Shown here piece by piece: positions 14,636-22,186 of a stretch of DNA of 22,675 bases. A model generated the notes under the pieces. That model was not told where the DNA came from, ran no database searches, and worked only from the letters and a program-made list of their open reading frames with translations. The DNA is taken from contig CAKQSI010000033.1 in NCBI GenBank assembly GCA_934272745.1, positions 1 to 22,675 on the forward strand, in the 5' to 3' direction. Each line of letters starts with the position of its first letter. The stretch's first letter is position 1. Made by a program: the position numbers and the translations under genes. The stretch comes from an uncultured Clostridia bacterium (GTDB lineage Bacteria; Bacillota; Clostridia; Christensenellales; Borkfalkiaceae).

Positions 14636-14930
14636 TAGGGATTTCATCTGCCATCCCTAACTATTTTTGCGGTGATAAACCGATTTATGCGGCGTTAAAC
14701 GCCGCTCGTAGTACGTCCAGTACAACTTCGGGCGTTTGCCTTGCCTAAACGAGCCGCGTTGCGGTCGGTTTCTCATCCGCAAAAATGCTACGCACCGAAA
14801 AGAGCGCATTTTTTGATGATTTTTTGCGAGCGTGAGGGTTGCTGTACTTGATGTACTGCGCCCGAACGGTCGCGGAAAATGGCGAAAAAGACGCCTTTTC
14901 GGTAATTAGTGATGACGAATGGAATCCCTA
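14636..14930. mobile_element. MITE-like structured element with 25-bp terminal inverted repeats
   Basis: The ends match as inverted repeats: 14636-14660 begins TAGGGATTTCATCTGCCATC, and the reverse complement of 14906-14930 begins TAGGGATTCCATTCGTCATC (20 of 25 identical). Inside is a nested inverted pair, TTTTTGCGGTGATAAACCG (14664-14682) against CGGTTTCTCATCCGCAAAAA (14766-14785). Further in are two related AGTACxTCxAGTACA segments in opposite orientation (about 14709 and 14848). No protein is encoded. GCATAAAT occurs on both outer sides (14620-14627 and 14931-14938); the left copy lies 8 bp from the repeat, so a target duplication is unproven. A non-autonomous transposable element or a structured intergenic repeat is the best description. 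Confidence 0.6.
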
Positions 14931-14977
14931 GCATAAATTTTTTTACTCGCAGACATATAAAGTAATATAAAAATTAC

Positions 14978-15014
14978 AAGCCCCGCCCGCCGCAAAATGC
15001 GGCGGGCGGGGCTT
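14978..15014. terminator. Strong hairpin terminator between convergent genes
   Basis: Perfect 17-bp arms (AAGCCCCGCCCGCCGCA and its complement) surround a 3-nt loop. The plus strand continues TTTTCGG; the minus strand continues GTAATTTTTATATT after the CTT. It suits the end of the minus-strand amidase transcript and may also stop readthrough from the plus-strand side. Part of the right arm is repeated at about 15065-15083 (GGCGGGCGGGGCTTTTTC). Confidence 0.8.
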
Positions 15015-15127
15015 TTCGGCGTTGATTACGCTTTCCATACCGCCACTTACGACAGATTTCCGCGGCGCGGCGGGCGGGGCTTTTTCTTCGCGGACGGCAT
15101 TCCTTTATTTTTCTTATTATCTCCCCG

Positions 15128-16039
15128 TCACTCGATTTTTGCCGAGAGATAGGCGGCGATCCCCTTAAAAATCGCATACGCCACCGCGCTTTGATAGGAT
15201 TCGGTCAAAAGCAGCGCTTCGTCTTCCGCATTAGACAAAAAGCCGCATTCCGCAATGCAGGAGGGAACGGACGTACATTCCAGCATATAATAGTCGCCGG
15301 CAAGCGGCTTGTAGTCGCGCTCACCCAAAGCGTTAAATTCTTCCTGCAAAAAGGATGCCAGCGCCCTGCCCTCCTTGCTGCCGCCGAGGTAAAAGGTCTG
15401 CCCGCCCCGCCTCCTGCCGTCCGAAAAATAGTTCATATGTACCGAAATCACAACGTCCGCACCCGCGTTTAAAATGACGTCCCGCCGCTTTTCCATATCC
15501 CGCCGTTTGAATCCCTTGCCGGGGAAGCCGTAAAGCCCGGCGGAACTTTCCCTTGTCATGACCACGGTAAAGCCGGAAGAACGCAGCAAATCGCGCAATT
15601 TTTTTGCGACGGCAAGGTTGAGTTCGCTTTCCTTTACGCCCGTTTTTTTGCCCACCACGCCGCCGTCCACACCGCCGTGTCCGGCGTCAACCACCACGAC
15701 GCCGCGCAGGTAGTCTTTGGATTCGGTCTGTCGCGCGCCCGTTCCCGCGGCGCAGGCGGAAAGGCTCAGAGAAAACAGACTTAGCAATGCCGCCGCAAGA
15801 AGCGCCGCCCCCTTACGTACGGATCTTGCCGTCGTTTTAAACGCGGACCTTTGCGCGACGTTCTGTTTATCTGCCTTGCGCGGAAATTCCCTCTTGTTGC
15901 ATGTCTTACGCATAACTTTTGCCCCTGTCCTGCCGGCGGATTTCATCACCGACTTATGCGCGGAGTTTGTCGTCACCCCCATACCGGCAATGCCCGACCT
16001 TGCGCCTGATTTCCCCGCCTGCTCGTCCGTTTTTGCCAT
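15128..16039 (-). CDS. N-acetylmuramoyl-L-alanine amidase, CwlD-like (Amidase_3)
   Basis: This 303-residue zinc amidase cleaves the bond between muramic acid and the peptide stem of peptidoglycan; CwlD relatives act on spore cortex. The catalytic domain spans about residues 112-300: zinc ligands sit in DAGHGG, the glutamate of KESELN and SVHMN, and the catalytic glutamate in IAECGFLSN. A hydrophobic segment (about 77-96) ends in LSAC, a possible lipobox, otherwise a membrane anchor. In front lies an unusual ~75-residue, strongly basic N-terminus. ATG 16039 has a strong site (GGAGGGGCGT); ATG 15913 also has AGGGG upstream and would give a more ordinary 35-residue basic N-region, so the start is uncertain. 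A TATAAT (16171-16176) lies upstream but without a clear -35. SpoIIID is the next gene beyond the DnaA boxes. Confidence 0.9.
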   Translation of the reverse strand: MAKTDEQAGKSGARSGIAGMGVTTNSAHKSVMKSAGRTGAKVMRKTCNKREFPRKADKQNVAQRSAFKTTARSVRKGAALLAAALLSLFSLSLSACAAGTGARQTESKDYLRGVVVVDAGHGGVDGGVVGKKTGVKESELNLAVAKKLRDLLRSSGFTVVMTRESSAGLYGFPGKGFKRRDMEKRRDVILNAGADVVISVHMNYFSDGRRRGGQTFYLGGSKEGRALASFLQEEFNALGERDYKPLAGDYYMLECTSVPSCIAECGFLSNAEDEALLLTESYQSAVAYAIFKGIAAYLSAKIE

Positions 16040-16365
16040 ACGCCCCTCCGTTTTCCGATTTTACCTCGTTGCTTTTGCCCCGAAACGGCGCCGCAGCGCT
16101 GCCGCTCTAAAAGCGCCCGCGCGGACAAAAAGCGCCCTTTCGGTAAGAAAACCCCGTCCCCGTTTGACCGATTATATTGCAAACATATGTTTTCATATGG
16201 CGACGAAGAGGCTTTTTTGCGCCCTTGTCCTTACGAAAAAGCATCTCCGCCCGGCAGCAAAAATTCCCCTTGAAAAGCGTGGGGGAACGCGCCGCGCCCC
16301 CGGTTTTTCGCCAAATTCTGTCAAAAATTCCGGCTTTTTGCCGCCCCGAAGTCGCCCGGCAAAAG

Positions 16366-16605
16366 TTATCCACAACGCCATCCACAAAACAGATGTTTTG
16401 GTGGATAACTTTGTTCATTTGCTGTTTGCGGCGAAATTCGGGGCAGGTTTTCCGGAGTTATCCACAATTTTTCGGCAATTTTATCCACTTATCCCGAATA
16501 ATTTCGAGCGGATTTCCCCAAAAACGCGCGACGTTTACGGAATTTCGCACCAAATTTTATTGCCTTAGCCAGGCGTTTATGCATAACTCCTTGCAGTTAT
16601 CCACA
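16366..16605. other. DnaA-box cluster, candidate replication origin
   Basis: Three exact TTATCCACA sites on the plus strand (16366-16374, 16458-16466, 16597-16605), one-mismatch sites TTATCCACT (16481-16489) and GGTGGATAA (reverse strand, 16400-16408), and weaker CCATCCACA (16378-16386), TTATCCCGA (16489-16497) and TTATGCATA (16577-16585) lie within 240 bp of non-coding DNA. The density far exceeds chance for a 9-mer. AT-richer stretches are interspersed. No dnaA or dnaN gene is in the window, and genes on the right side point toward the cluster, so it could instead be a DnaA-titrating or regulatory site. The adjoining 16040-16365 shows nothing else beyond a CATATG-TTTT-CATATG direct repeat (16184-16199). 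Confidence 0.75.
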
Positions 16606-16667
16606 TTTTCCCCTTGCGGAAAAACCGCGGCAAAATCCAAACGCGAATCCCCCTCGTTCGGCTTGCC

Positions 16668-16934
16668 CTATTTTGTTTGCGTTTTGTTTGCCTTTTGATA
16701 TTTCTTGCGGGTGCTTTCTCCCCCGCGCAGGTGCCGCTCGGCAAGATTTTGCGCAAGCACGGCTTTCACCTTTTTGTACAACTTTTCGTCTAATTTCGGC
16801 AGGCGTTCGGTCATATCCTTATGCACGGTCGATTTGCCGAGATGAAATTCTTTTGCCGCCACGCGCACGGTGGCGCCCGTTTCCGCAATGAACGCGCCGC
16901 AAGACAACACGCGCCTTTTCATATCTTCCCACAT
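16668..16934 (-). CDS. spoIIID: Sporulation transcription regulator SpoIIID
   Basis: This 88-residue DNA-binding protein controls mother-cell genes during endospore formation, both activating and repressing the SigE regulon in Bacillus. The sequence follows the family closely: ETGATVRVAAKEFHLGKSTVHKDMTERLP contains the helix-turn-helix (about residues 19-45), and RHLRGGESTRKKY is the conserved basic C-terminal element. Length is near the Bacillus protein (93 aa). ATG 16934 is chosen because GAGGGAG stands 5-8 nt upstream; Met5 is an alternative. A much longer open frame upstream is not homologous. The region 16964-16992 holds a possible SigE-type promoter (GCATAATT, 13 bp, CATAGCGT), a weak match. 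Confidence 0.95.
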   Translation of the reverse strand: MWEDMKRRVLSCGAFIAETGATVRVAAKEFHLGKSTVHKDMTERLPKLDEKLYKKVKAVLAQNLAERHLRGGESTRKKYQKANKTQTK

Positions 16935-17244
16935 AGCACTCCCTCGTTTTTTCAGCCTGGTATACGCTATGCGGAAATTTGTCGAATTATGCCACAGGGA
17001 AGCCGCCGATCCCCCGCCCGCCGCCAGAAGGCGGCAAAAAAAGACGAAAGCCCCTTGCCCGCACTCAAACAATAACGTTCCCGGCAACCCTCCGTTCGGA
17101 AAAGATTTTCTCTCACCACGCCAAGCGGCAAAACAACGTCCGCAATCCCGGGCGGCGACCATAATGCCGGCGCCACGAACGGAAAAATCACCCGGCACTC
17201 CGAACAAAAAATAATACCGGCGCCCCTCCCGAATAAAAAATAAC
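16935..17244. repeat. Spacer between spoIIID and topoisomerase with degenerate repeats
   Basis: No gene is seen. From about 17158 to 17260 a ~31-33-bp unit recurs three times, ever less degenerate toward the terminator: ATAATGCCGGCGCC, then AATAATACCGGCGCCCCTCC, then AATAACGCCCGGCGCCCCTG, joined by CCGAAYAAAAA. Near 17026-17047, CCGCC and GGCGG flank AGAA, next to a run of A. An exact TGTCGAA (Spo0A-box heptamer) is at 16980-16986. Confidence 0.6.
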
Positions 17245-17283
17245 GCCCGGCGCCCCTGCGGATTTTCCGCAGGGGCGCCGGGC
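17233..17283 (-). terminator. Terminator of the topoisomerase operon
   Basis: Two perfect 18-bp arms (17245-17262 and 17266-17283, outer sequence GCCCGGCGCCCCTGCGGA) enclose TTT. On the minus strand the hairpin is followed by GTTATTTTTTATTC, a good T tract, about 40 nt after the A-subunit stop codon. Confidence 0.92.
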
Positions 17284-17320
17284 TACTTATCTCCATCCGG
17301 CTTACTTATCTCTATCCAAA

Positions 17321-19756
17321 TTATTTCTTTGCCACGGTCAGCAGACGGTAGCAGTTTTTCAGTTCCAGACCGCGCACGTTTTTCAGCGTTTTGCCCTTTG
17401 CGGTGCGCTTTTCGATGGACACGTCTTCGGTATTGACGCTGAAGATCTCTCCGGACATATCCTCGATCACGACGTCGTACGGGTTGGTGACGTAAGAAAC
17501 GAACAGCACTTCGTCCTCGTCGTCTTCCAGCGGAGCGATGGTCACGCCCTTGCTTCTTCTTTGCAGCGGGCGGACGTCTGCTAAAAGGACACGCTTAAAG
17601 TAGCCCTCGGTCGTAACCACGACGATCTCGCCCTCGTCCGTAACCTGACCTGCATACACCACCATATCGCCGCGGTCAAGCTGCATACCTATGACGCCGG
17701 AAGCGATTCTGCCCTGCAAAGGCAATTCCGCTTTGGTGGCGTTGAGGCACATGCCGCGCGCGGTGACGAAGAACAGCGTGGTGTCTTTTTTGTCCTCTTC
17801 CACCGTAACGACGCTGTCGCCCTCTTTCAGTTTGATCGCCTGGAAAGAAGCTTTCGCCACGTCGTATTCCGACCAGTCGGAAGCCTTGACCTGCCCCAGT
17901 TTGGTAAAGAACAGCAGCGACCCCTTGGGTACGGTTTTGGAAACGCCGAACAGCGCCACCGGTTTTTCGCCCGGTTCGGGCTTTACCAGTTGCTTGAACG
18001 GCACGCCCTTTTCCTTGTACTTGGCTTCGGCAAGGTCGTTGACGGGCAGGCGGTAGCAGTTGCCGCGATCGGTAAACGCCAGCACGGTGTCGCCCTCTTC
18101 TACGCGGATAGCCGAAAGGAAGACTTCGGACAGCGTGGACGAATCGGAAATGACCTTTTTCGCGTTGCCGTACAGCCGTTCGGGAATCTTTTTCAGGTTG
18201 CCGCGCGCGGTGAGCGCCACGACGAACTTGCTCTTTTCGGGCTCCTCTTCCTCTACCTTGGTCTGAATTTTTTCTTTCATGCCCACGATTTTGGTAAGGC
18301 GATCGGAACGGAAGGTTTTCTTGATCTCGGTCAGTTCTCTTTTGACGATGGACATCTGCTTTTCGCGTTTTTCAACGATTTCGCTGAGTTCTTCGATCTT
18401 TTTGCGGAGATCCTCCAGTTCCTTTTCGAGGGTCAGCACTTCCAGTTTATTGATGCGGTACAGGCGCAGATCGAGAATGGCTTGCGCCTGTTCGTCCGAA
18501 AGGTCGAACCGTTTTTTCAGGTTGGCTTTCGCCGTCGGGGTATCTTCCGCTTTGCGGATGATGCGGATAACCTCGTCGATATTGTTGCAGGCTTTGACCA
18601 ACCCCTCTAAAATATGGCAACGGTTTTTGGCTTTTTTCAGGTCGAATTTGGTACGTTTTAAGACCACCTGGCGCTGGAATTCCACATAATACGCGATGAT
18701 CTGCATCAGTCCCAGTTGCTGGGGTTTGCCGTCGGCAATCGCGACCATGTTGATACCGAACGTCGATTCCAGATCGGTATACTTAAAGAGGTCGTCCACC
18801 ACCTGTTTGGGCTGCGTGTCCTTTTTCAGTTTGATGACAACGCGGACGCCGTTCAGACGGTCGGATTCGTCCGCAATGTCCTGAATGTTGATAAGGCTGC
18901 TTTTTTTCTCTTCCCTAAGGTCGGAAATGCGGGTCACGAGCGAAGTTTTGTTGACCTGATACGGAAGTTCGGTATAAACGATGGAATACTTATCGCCCGA
19001 TTTTTCGATTTTATAATCGGCGCGCATGGTGACCTTGCCGCGTCCCGTTTCGTACGCTTTGACAAGATCTTCCCCGCCGACGAGATATCCGCCCGTGGGA
19101 AAGTCGGGACCGGGAATATACTTCATCATATCGGCAAGGGTCATTTTGGGCTTGTCGATATAGGCGCAGACGCCGTCGATCACTTCCGCGAGGTTGTGCG
19201 GCGGAATGTTGGTTGCAAGACCGACCGCGATACCGCTGGTTCCGTTGACCAGCAGGTTGGGATATCTCGACGGCAGCATATCCGGTTCCAGCTGCTTATC
19301 GTCGTAGTTTAAACTGAACGGCACCGTCTCTTTTTCGATATCGCGCAGCATCTGCAGCGCGATGGGGCACATTCTCGCTTCGGTATAACGCATGGCGGCG
19401 GCGGGGTCGCCGTCCACCGAGCCGAAGTTGCCGTGTCCGTCAACCAGCGGCTCTCTCGTATTGAACGGCTGCGCCATACGCACCATGGCGTCGTAAACCG
19501 AACTGTCCCCGTGGGGGTGGAATTTACCCAAACAGTCGCCGACGATACGCGCACTTTTGACGAACGGCTTGTCCGGAGTCAGACCCAGTTCGTTATACAT
19601 GGTATAAAGAATACGACGCTGCACGGGTTTTAATCCGTCTTCCACGCGGGGCAGCGCGCGTTCCAGAATTACGTGTTCCGCGTAAGGCATCATGGAATTA
19701 TGCAGAACGTCTTCCAAAGAACTTTGGAACAAGCCCTTTTTGTTTTCGTTTTCCAT
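17321..19756 (-). CDS. Type IIA topoisomerase subunit A (GyrA/ParC family, probably topo IV-like)
   Basis: This 811-residue breakage-reunion subunit cuts and rejoins both DNA strands. The winged-helix domain carries HPHGDSSVYDAMVRM (quinolone-region residues Ser85 and Asp89 in the drug-sensitive state) and the active-site tyrosine Tyr124 in AMRYTEARM. A coiled-coil arm spans about 370-490. The C-terminal β-pinwheel shows six blade motifs (VALTARGNLKKI, LAFTDRGNCYRL, LFFTKLGQVKA, FFVTARGMCLNA, VVTTEGYFKRV, MSGEIFSV). The canonical GyrA box (QRRGGKG), expected after the first blade motif, is replaced by YGNAKKVISD; only a degenerate QRRSKG remains late (about 732-737). GyrA needs the box for negative supercoiling, so a ParC-like role is favoured but unproven. 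AAGGAGAGGG precedes the ATG, 12 bp after the B-subunit stop. Confidence 0.93.
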   Translation of the reverse strand: MENENKKGLFQSSLEDVLHNSMMPYAEHVILERALPRVEDGLKPVQRRILYTMYNELGLTPDKPFVKSARIVGDCLGKFHPHGDSSVYDAMVRMAQPFNTREPLVDGHGNFGSVDGDPAAAMRYTEARMCPIALQMLRDIEKETVPFSLNYDDKQLEPDMLPSRYPNLLVNGTSGIAVGLATNIPPHNLAEVIDGVCAYIDKPKMTLADMMKYIPGPDFPTGGYLVGGEDLVKAYETGRGKVTMRADYKIEKSGDKYSIVYTELPYQVNKTSLVTRISDLREEKKSSLINIQDIADESDRLNGVRVVIKLKKDTQPKQVVDDLFKYTDLESTFGINMVAIADGKPQQLGLMQIIAYYVEFQRQVVLKRTKFDLKKAKNRCHILEGLVKACNNIDEVIRIIRKAEDTPTAKANLKKRFDLSDEQAQAILDLRLYRINKLEVLTLEKELEDLRKKIEELSEIVEKREKQMSIVKRELTEIKKTFRSDRLTKIVGMKEKIQTKVEEEEPEKSKFVVALTARGNLKKIPERLYGNAKKVISDSSTLSEVFLSAIRVEEGDTVLAFTDRGNCYRLPVNDLAEAKYKEKGVPFKQLVKPEPGEKPVALFGVSKTVPKGSLLFFTKLGQVKASDWSEYDVAKASFQAIKLKEGDSVVTVEEDKKDTTLFFVTARGMCLNATKAELPLQGRIASGVIGMQLDRGDMVVYAGQVTDEGEIVVVTTEGYFKRVLLADVRPLQRRSKGVTIAPLEDDEDEVLFVSYVTNPYDVVIEDMSGEIFSVNTEDVSIEKRTAKGKTLKNVRGLELKNCYRLLTVAKK

Positions 19757-19768
19757 TGTTCCCTCTCC

Positions 19769-21724
19769 TTACTTTTTGAGTTTGAGGAAAGAATCCTCTT
19801 TATTGAAGTTGGCGTGTTCGGTGATATATTTTTTACGGAGATCGACGTTGTCGCCCAAAAGGACGGTGATCAGCCGTTCGGCTTCCGCCCCGTCTTCGAT
19901 GGTGACCTGCATCAGGTTGCGCGTCTTGGGGTCCATCGTGGTTTCCCACAGCTGCGAGGGGTTCATTTCGCCGAGACCTTTATAGCGCTGAATCTGATAA
20001 CCTTTGCCGATCAGTTCGCATTTCGATTTCAGTTCGGAATCGTCGTAGGCGTATTCCACGCGGTCGCGCTTGAACACTTTATACAGCGGCGGCATGCCGA
20101 TGTAAACGTGCCCTTCGGTGATCAGTTCTTTCATATACCGGAAGAAGAACGTCAGCAGGATCGCGCGGATATGCGCGCCGTCCTGATCGGCATCCGAAAG
20201 AATGATGATCTTGTCGAAGTTGAGATCTTTCAAGGTAAAGTCGCTGCCGATGCCCGTGCCGAGCGCGGAAATGAGCGTGCGGAATTCCTCGTTTTCGATG
20301 ACCTGATTGATGCGCTTTTTTTCGACGTTCAGCGGTTTTCCGCGGAGCGGAAGAATGGCTTGATATTTGCTGTCCCGTCCCTGCTTGGCGCTGCCGCCCG
20401 CACTGTCGCCCTCGACGATGAACAGTTCGTTATCAGCGGCTTTTCTGCTGCGGCAGCCCGCAAGTTTGCCCAGCGTATTGAAACTGTCGATCGCATTTTT
20501 GGAACGCGCCAGTTCCTTGGCGTGTTTTGCGGCAAGACGGGCTTTTGCGGCGCCCTGCGCTTTTTTGATGATCGCTTCCAGCGTGGCGGCGCTGCCGCGT
20601 TCGGCGGAAAAGTTCTGCAATGCCGAAACGGTAAAACCTTCCACCGCGGGGCGCGCTTCGGGATTACCCAGTTTTTGTTTGGTCTGCCCCTCGAACTGTA
20701 CCGACTTCATTTTGATAGACAAAACCGCGGTGATGCCTTCCCGGAAGTCGTCGCCCAGAAAGTTTTCGTCTTTGTCTTTCAGAAACTTTTCTTTGCGGGC
20801 GTAGTCGTTCAGCGCCTTGGTAAGTCCGGATTTGAAGCCGATTTCATGCATGCCGCCTTCCGGCGTCGGAATGTTATTGACGTAGGAAATGATGGTGTCC
20901 GCGTACGCGTCCGTATACTGAATGGCGAATTCCACGCGGATACCGTCCGCTTCCCCGCTGCAATAGATGGGCGTGGGGAAAAGCACGGTTTTGCCGGTAT
21001 TGATGTCCGAAACGAAGTCGCGAATGCCGCCTTCAAAGCAATAATCGACGGTCATCGGCGTATCTCCCCGCTCGTCGATCAGGTGGATTTTTAAGCCTTT
21101 GTTTAAGAATGCGACTTCTTTCAGGTGCTTGCTGACCACGTCGAAATCGAACCTGACCGTTTCAAACACGGCGGGATCGGGCTTGAAGCAGACGTAAGTG
21201 CCGCGCTTTTGGGTGCGCTTTCTGGTGTTCAGCAAAGGCGCTACCGGCACGCCGGAATGATACTTTTTGGTTTCCGGATCGTAGTAGCTATGGAACTCCA
21301 TTTTATAGATCGTGCTGCGGTAGACTTCGACTTTCAGCCATTCGGAAAGCGCGTTGGTGACCGACGCCCCTACGCCGTGCAACCCGCCCGAAAAACTATA
21401 GTTGTGGTTGTCGAATTTCCCGCCGGCATGCAGTTGGGTAAAGACGACTTCCACGCCGGAAATCTTCATTTTGGGGTGAATATCGGTCGGAATGCCTCGC
21501 CCGTTGTCTTCAACCGAAGCGCTGCCGTCGGCAAGCAATTTCACGGTGATTTCGTCCGCAAAACCGTTTGCCGCTTCGTCAACGGCGTTGTCGACGATTT
21601 CCCACAGAATGTGATGCAATCCGGTTTTTCCGGTGGAACCGATATACATTCCGGGGCGGACGCGGACGGCTTCCAGCCCTTCCAGTATCTCGATATCACC
21701 GGCATCGTATTTCTTTTCTGCCAT
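19769..21724 (-). CDS. Type IIA topoisomerase subunit B (GyrB/ParE family)
   Basis: This 651-residue ATPase subunit powers strand passage by the A subunit. The GHKL ATP site shows EIVDNAVDEA (catalytic and metal-binding residues), VEDNGRGIP and GGLHGVGASVTNALSEW (ATP lid). The transducer follows, then the Toprim domain with ELFIVEGDSAGGSA, the metal-binding DADQDGAHIR (DxD), and the C-terminal QRYKGLGEMNPSQLWETTMDP. Some features recall ParE (NALSEWL) and others GyrB (LGTGIG, YKGLGEMNPSQLWETTMDP), so the sequence alone does not decide between gyrase and topoisomerase IV. AAAGGAGAAAG precedes the ATG. It is the first gene of a two-gene operon with the A subunit, under a promoter about 430 nt upstream. 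Confidence 0.95.
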   Translation of the reverse strand: MAEKKYDAGDIEILEGLEAVRVRPGMYIGSTGKTGLHHILWEIVDNAVDEAANGFADEITVKLLADGSASVEDNGRGIPTDIHPKMKISGVEVVFTQLHAGGKFDNHNYSFSGGLHGVGASVTNALSEWLKVEVYRSTIYKMEFHSYYDPETKKYHSGVPVAPLLNTRKRTQKRGTYVCFKPDPAVFETVRFDFDVVSKHLKEVAFLNKGLKIHLIDERGDTPMTVDYCFEGGIRDFVSDINTGKTVLFPTPIYCSGEADGIRVEFAIQYTDAYADTIISYVNNIPTPEGGMHEIGFKSGLTKALNDYARKEKFLKDKDENFLGDDFREGITAVLSIKMKSVQFEGQTKQKLGNPEARPAVEGFTVSALQNFSAERGSAATLEAIIKKAQGAAKARLAAKHAKELARSKNAIDSFNTLGKLAGCRSRKAADNELFIVEGDSAGGSAKQGRDSKYQAILPLRGKPLNVEKKRINQVIENEEFRTLISALGTGIGSDFTLKDLNFDKIIILSDADQDGAHIRAILLTFFFRYMKELITEGHVYIGMPPLYKVFKRDRVEYAYDDSELKSKCELIGKGYQIQRYKGLGEMNPSQLWETTMDPKTRNLMQVTIEDGAEAERLITVLLGDNVDLRKKYITEHANFNKEDSFLKLKK

Positions 21725-21831
21725 AAATCTTTCTCCTTTGATCGGCGTCTGGTTCTTTATTTTTCATCGCCGGGAAACGCTTTTTGCTTTGGGCTGTCTT
21801 CGGAAATCTTCGCCGGCTGCCCGGCTTTTTA

Positions 21832-21970
21832 TGCGACTCAGAGGAAAACTCGCCGGCAGCGTGTTCTTTTTGCGGCTCAGAGGAAAACTCGCCGGCAGCC
21901 CGTTTTTAGGGAAATGCGGCGGCAGCCCGTTTTTAGGGAAATGCGGCGGCAGCCCGGCTTTTCACGGACT
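21832..21970. repeat. Tandem repeats in the topoisomerase leader
   Basis: Two repeat families sit side by side. A 29-bp sequence (TGCGRCTCAGAGGAAAACTC, then GCCGGCAGC) occurs at 21832-21860 and 21871-21899. A 27-bp unit (GCCCGTTTTTAGGGAAATGC, then GGCGGCA) occurs twice identically at 21898-21924 and 21925-21951. Degenerate GCCGGCAGCCCGGCTTTT copies extend to about 22005. All lie in the predicted 5' leader of the B-subunit mRNA. Confidence 0.85.
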
Positions 21971-22157
21971 ATCTTGGAAAACTTGCCGGCAGCCCGGCTT
22001 TTAAAGACTGCTTTGGGGAAGAAAATCTTCCGCCGCGGCGCCGCTCTTTTCGGGTTTCCCTTGGAAAATTTTCCGCCGTTTTGCGCCGCAAGAAACAAGG
22101 CTTTTTAACAGCACGCAATGCCCGGATATGAAAAATAAAGAATTTGCACCGAAACTT

Positions 22158-22186
22158 ATTGTACCACATTATTTGGTATTTTTCAA
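22158..22186 (-). promoter_or_regulatory. Promoter of the topoisomerase operon
   Basis: On the minus strand there is TTGAAA (22181-22186), a 17-bp spacer with TGTGG before the -10, and TACAAT (22158-22163). Predicted transcription starts near 22151, about 430 nt before the B-subunit ATG. An exact TGTCGAA heptamer (Spo0A-box-like) lies at 22192-22198, just upstream of the -35. Confidence 0.8.

Noticed and set aside
14304..14660. Overlapping plus-strand frames through the 32-bp repeats
   Set aside because: The same peptides appear in different frames only because the repeat is not a multiple of three; there are no ribosome sites.
19673..21094. Long plus-strand open frame (473 codons) across the topoisomerase genes
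   Set aside because: It lies antisense to highly conserved parts of both topoisomerase subunits, has a Phe/Arg-rich shadow composition and no ribosome site or family resemblance.
21125..22108. Plus-strand open frame of 327 codons
   Set aside because: Most of it is antisense to the B-subunit gene and the rest reads through the tandem repeats; no start signal or recognisable domain.
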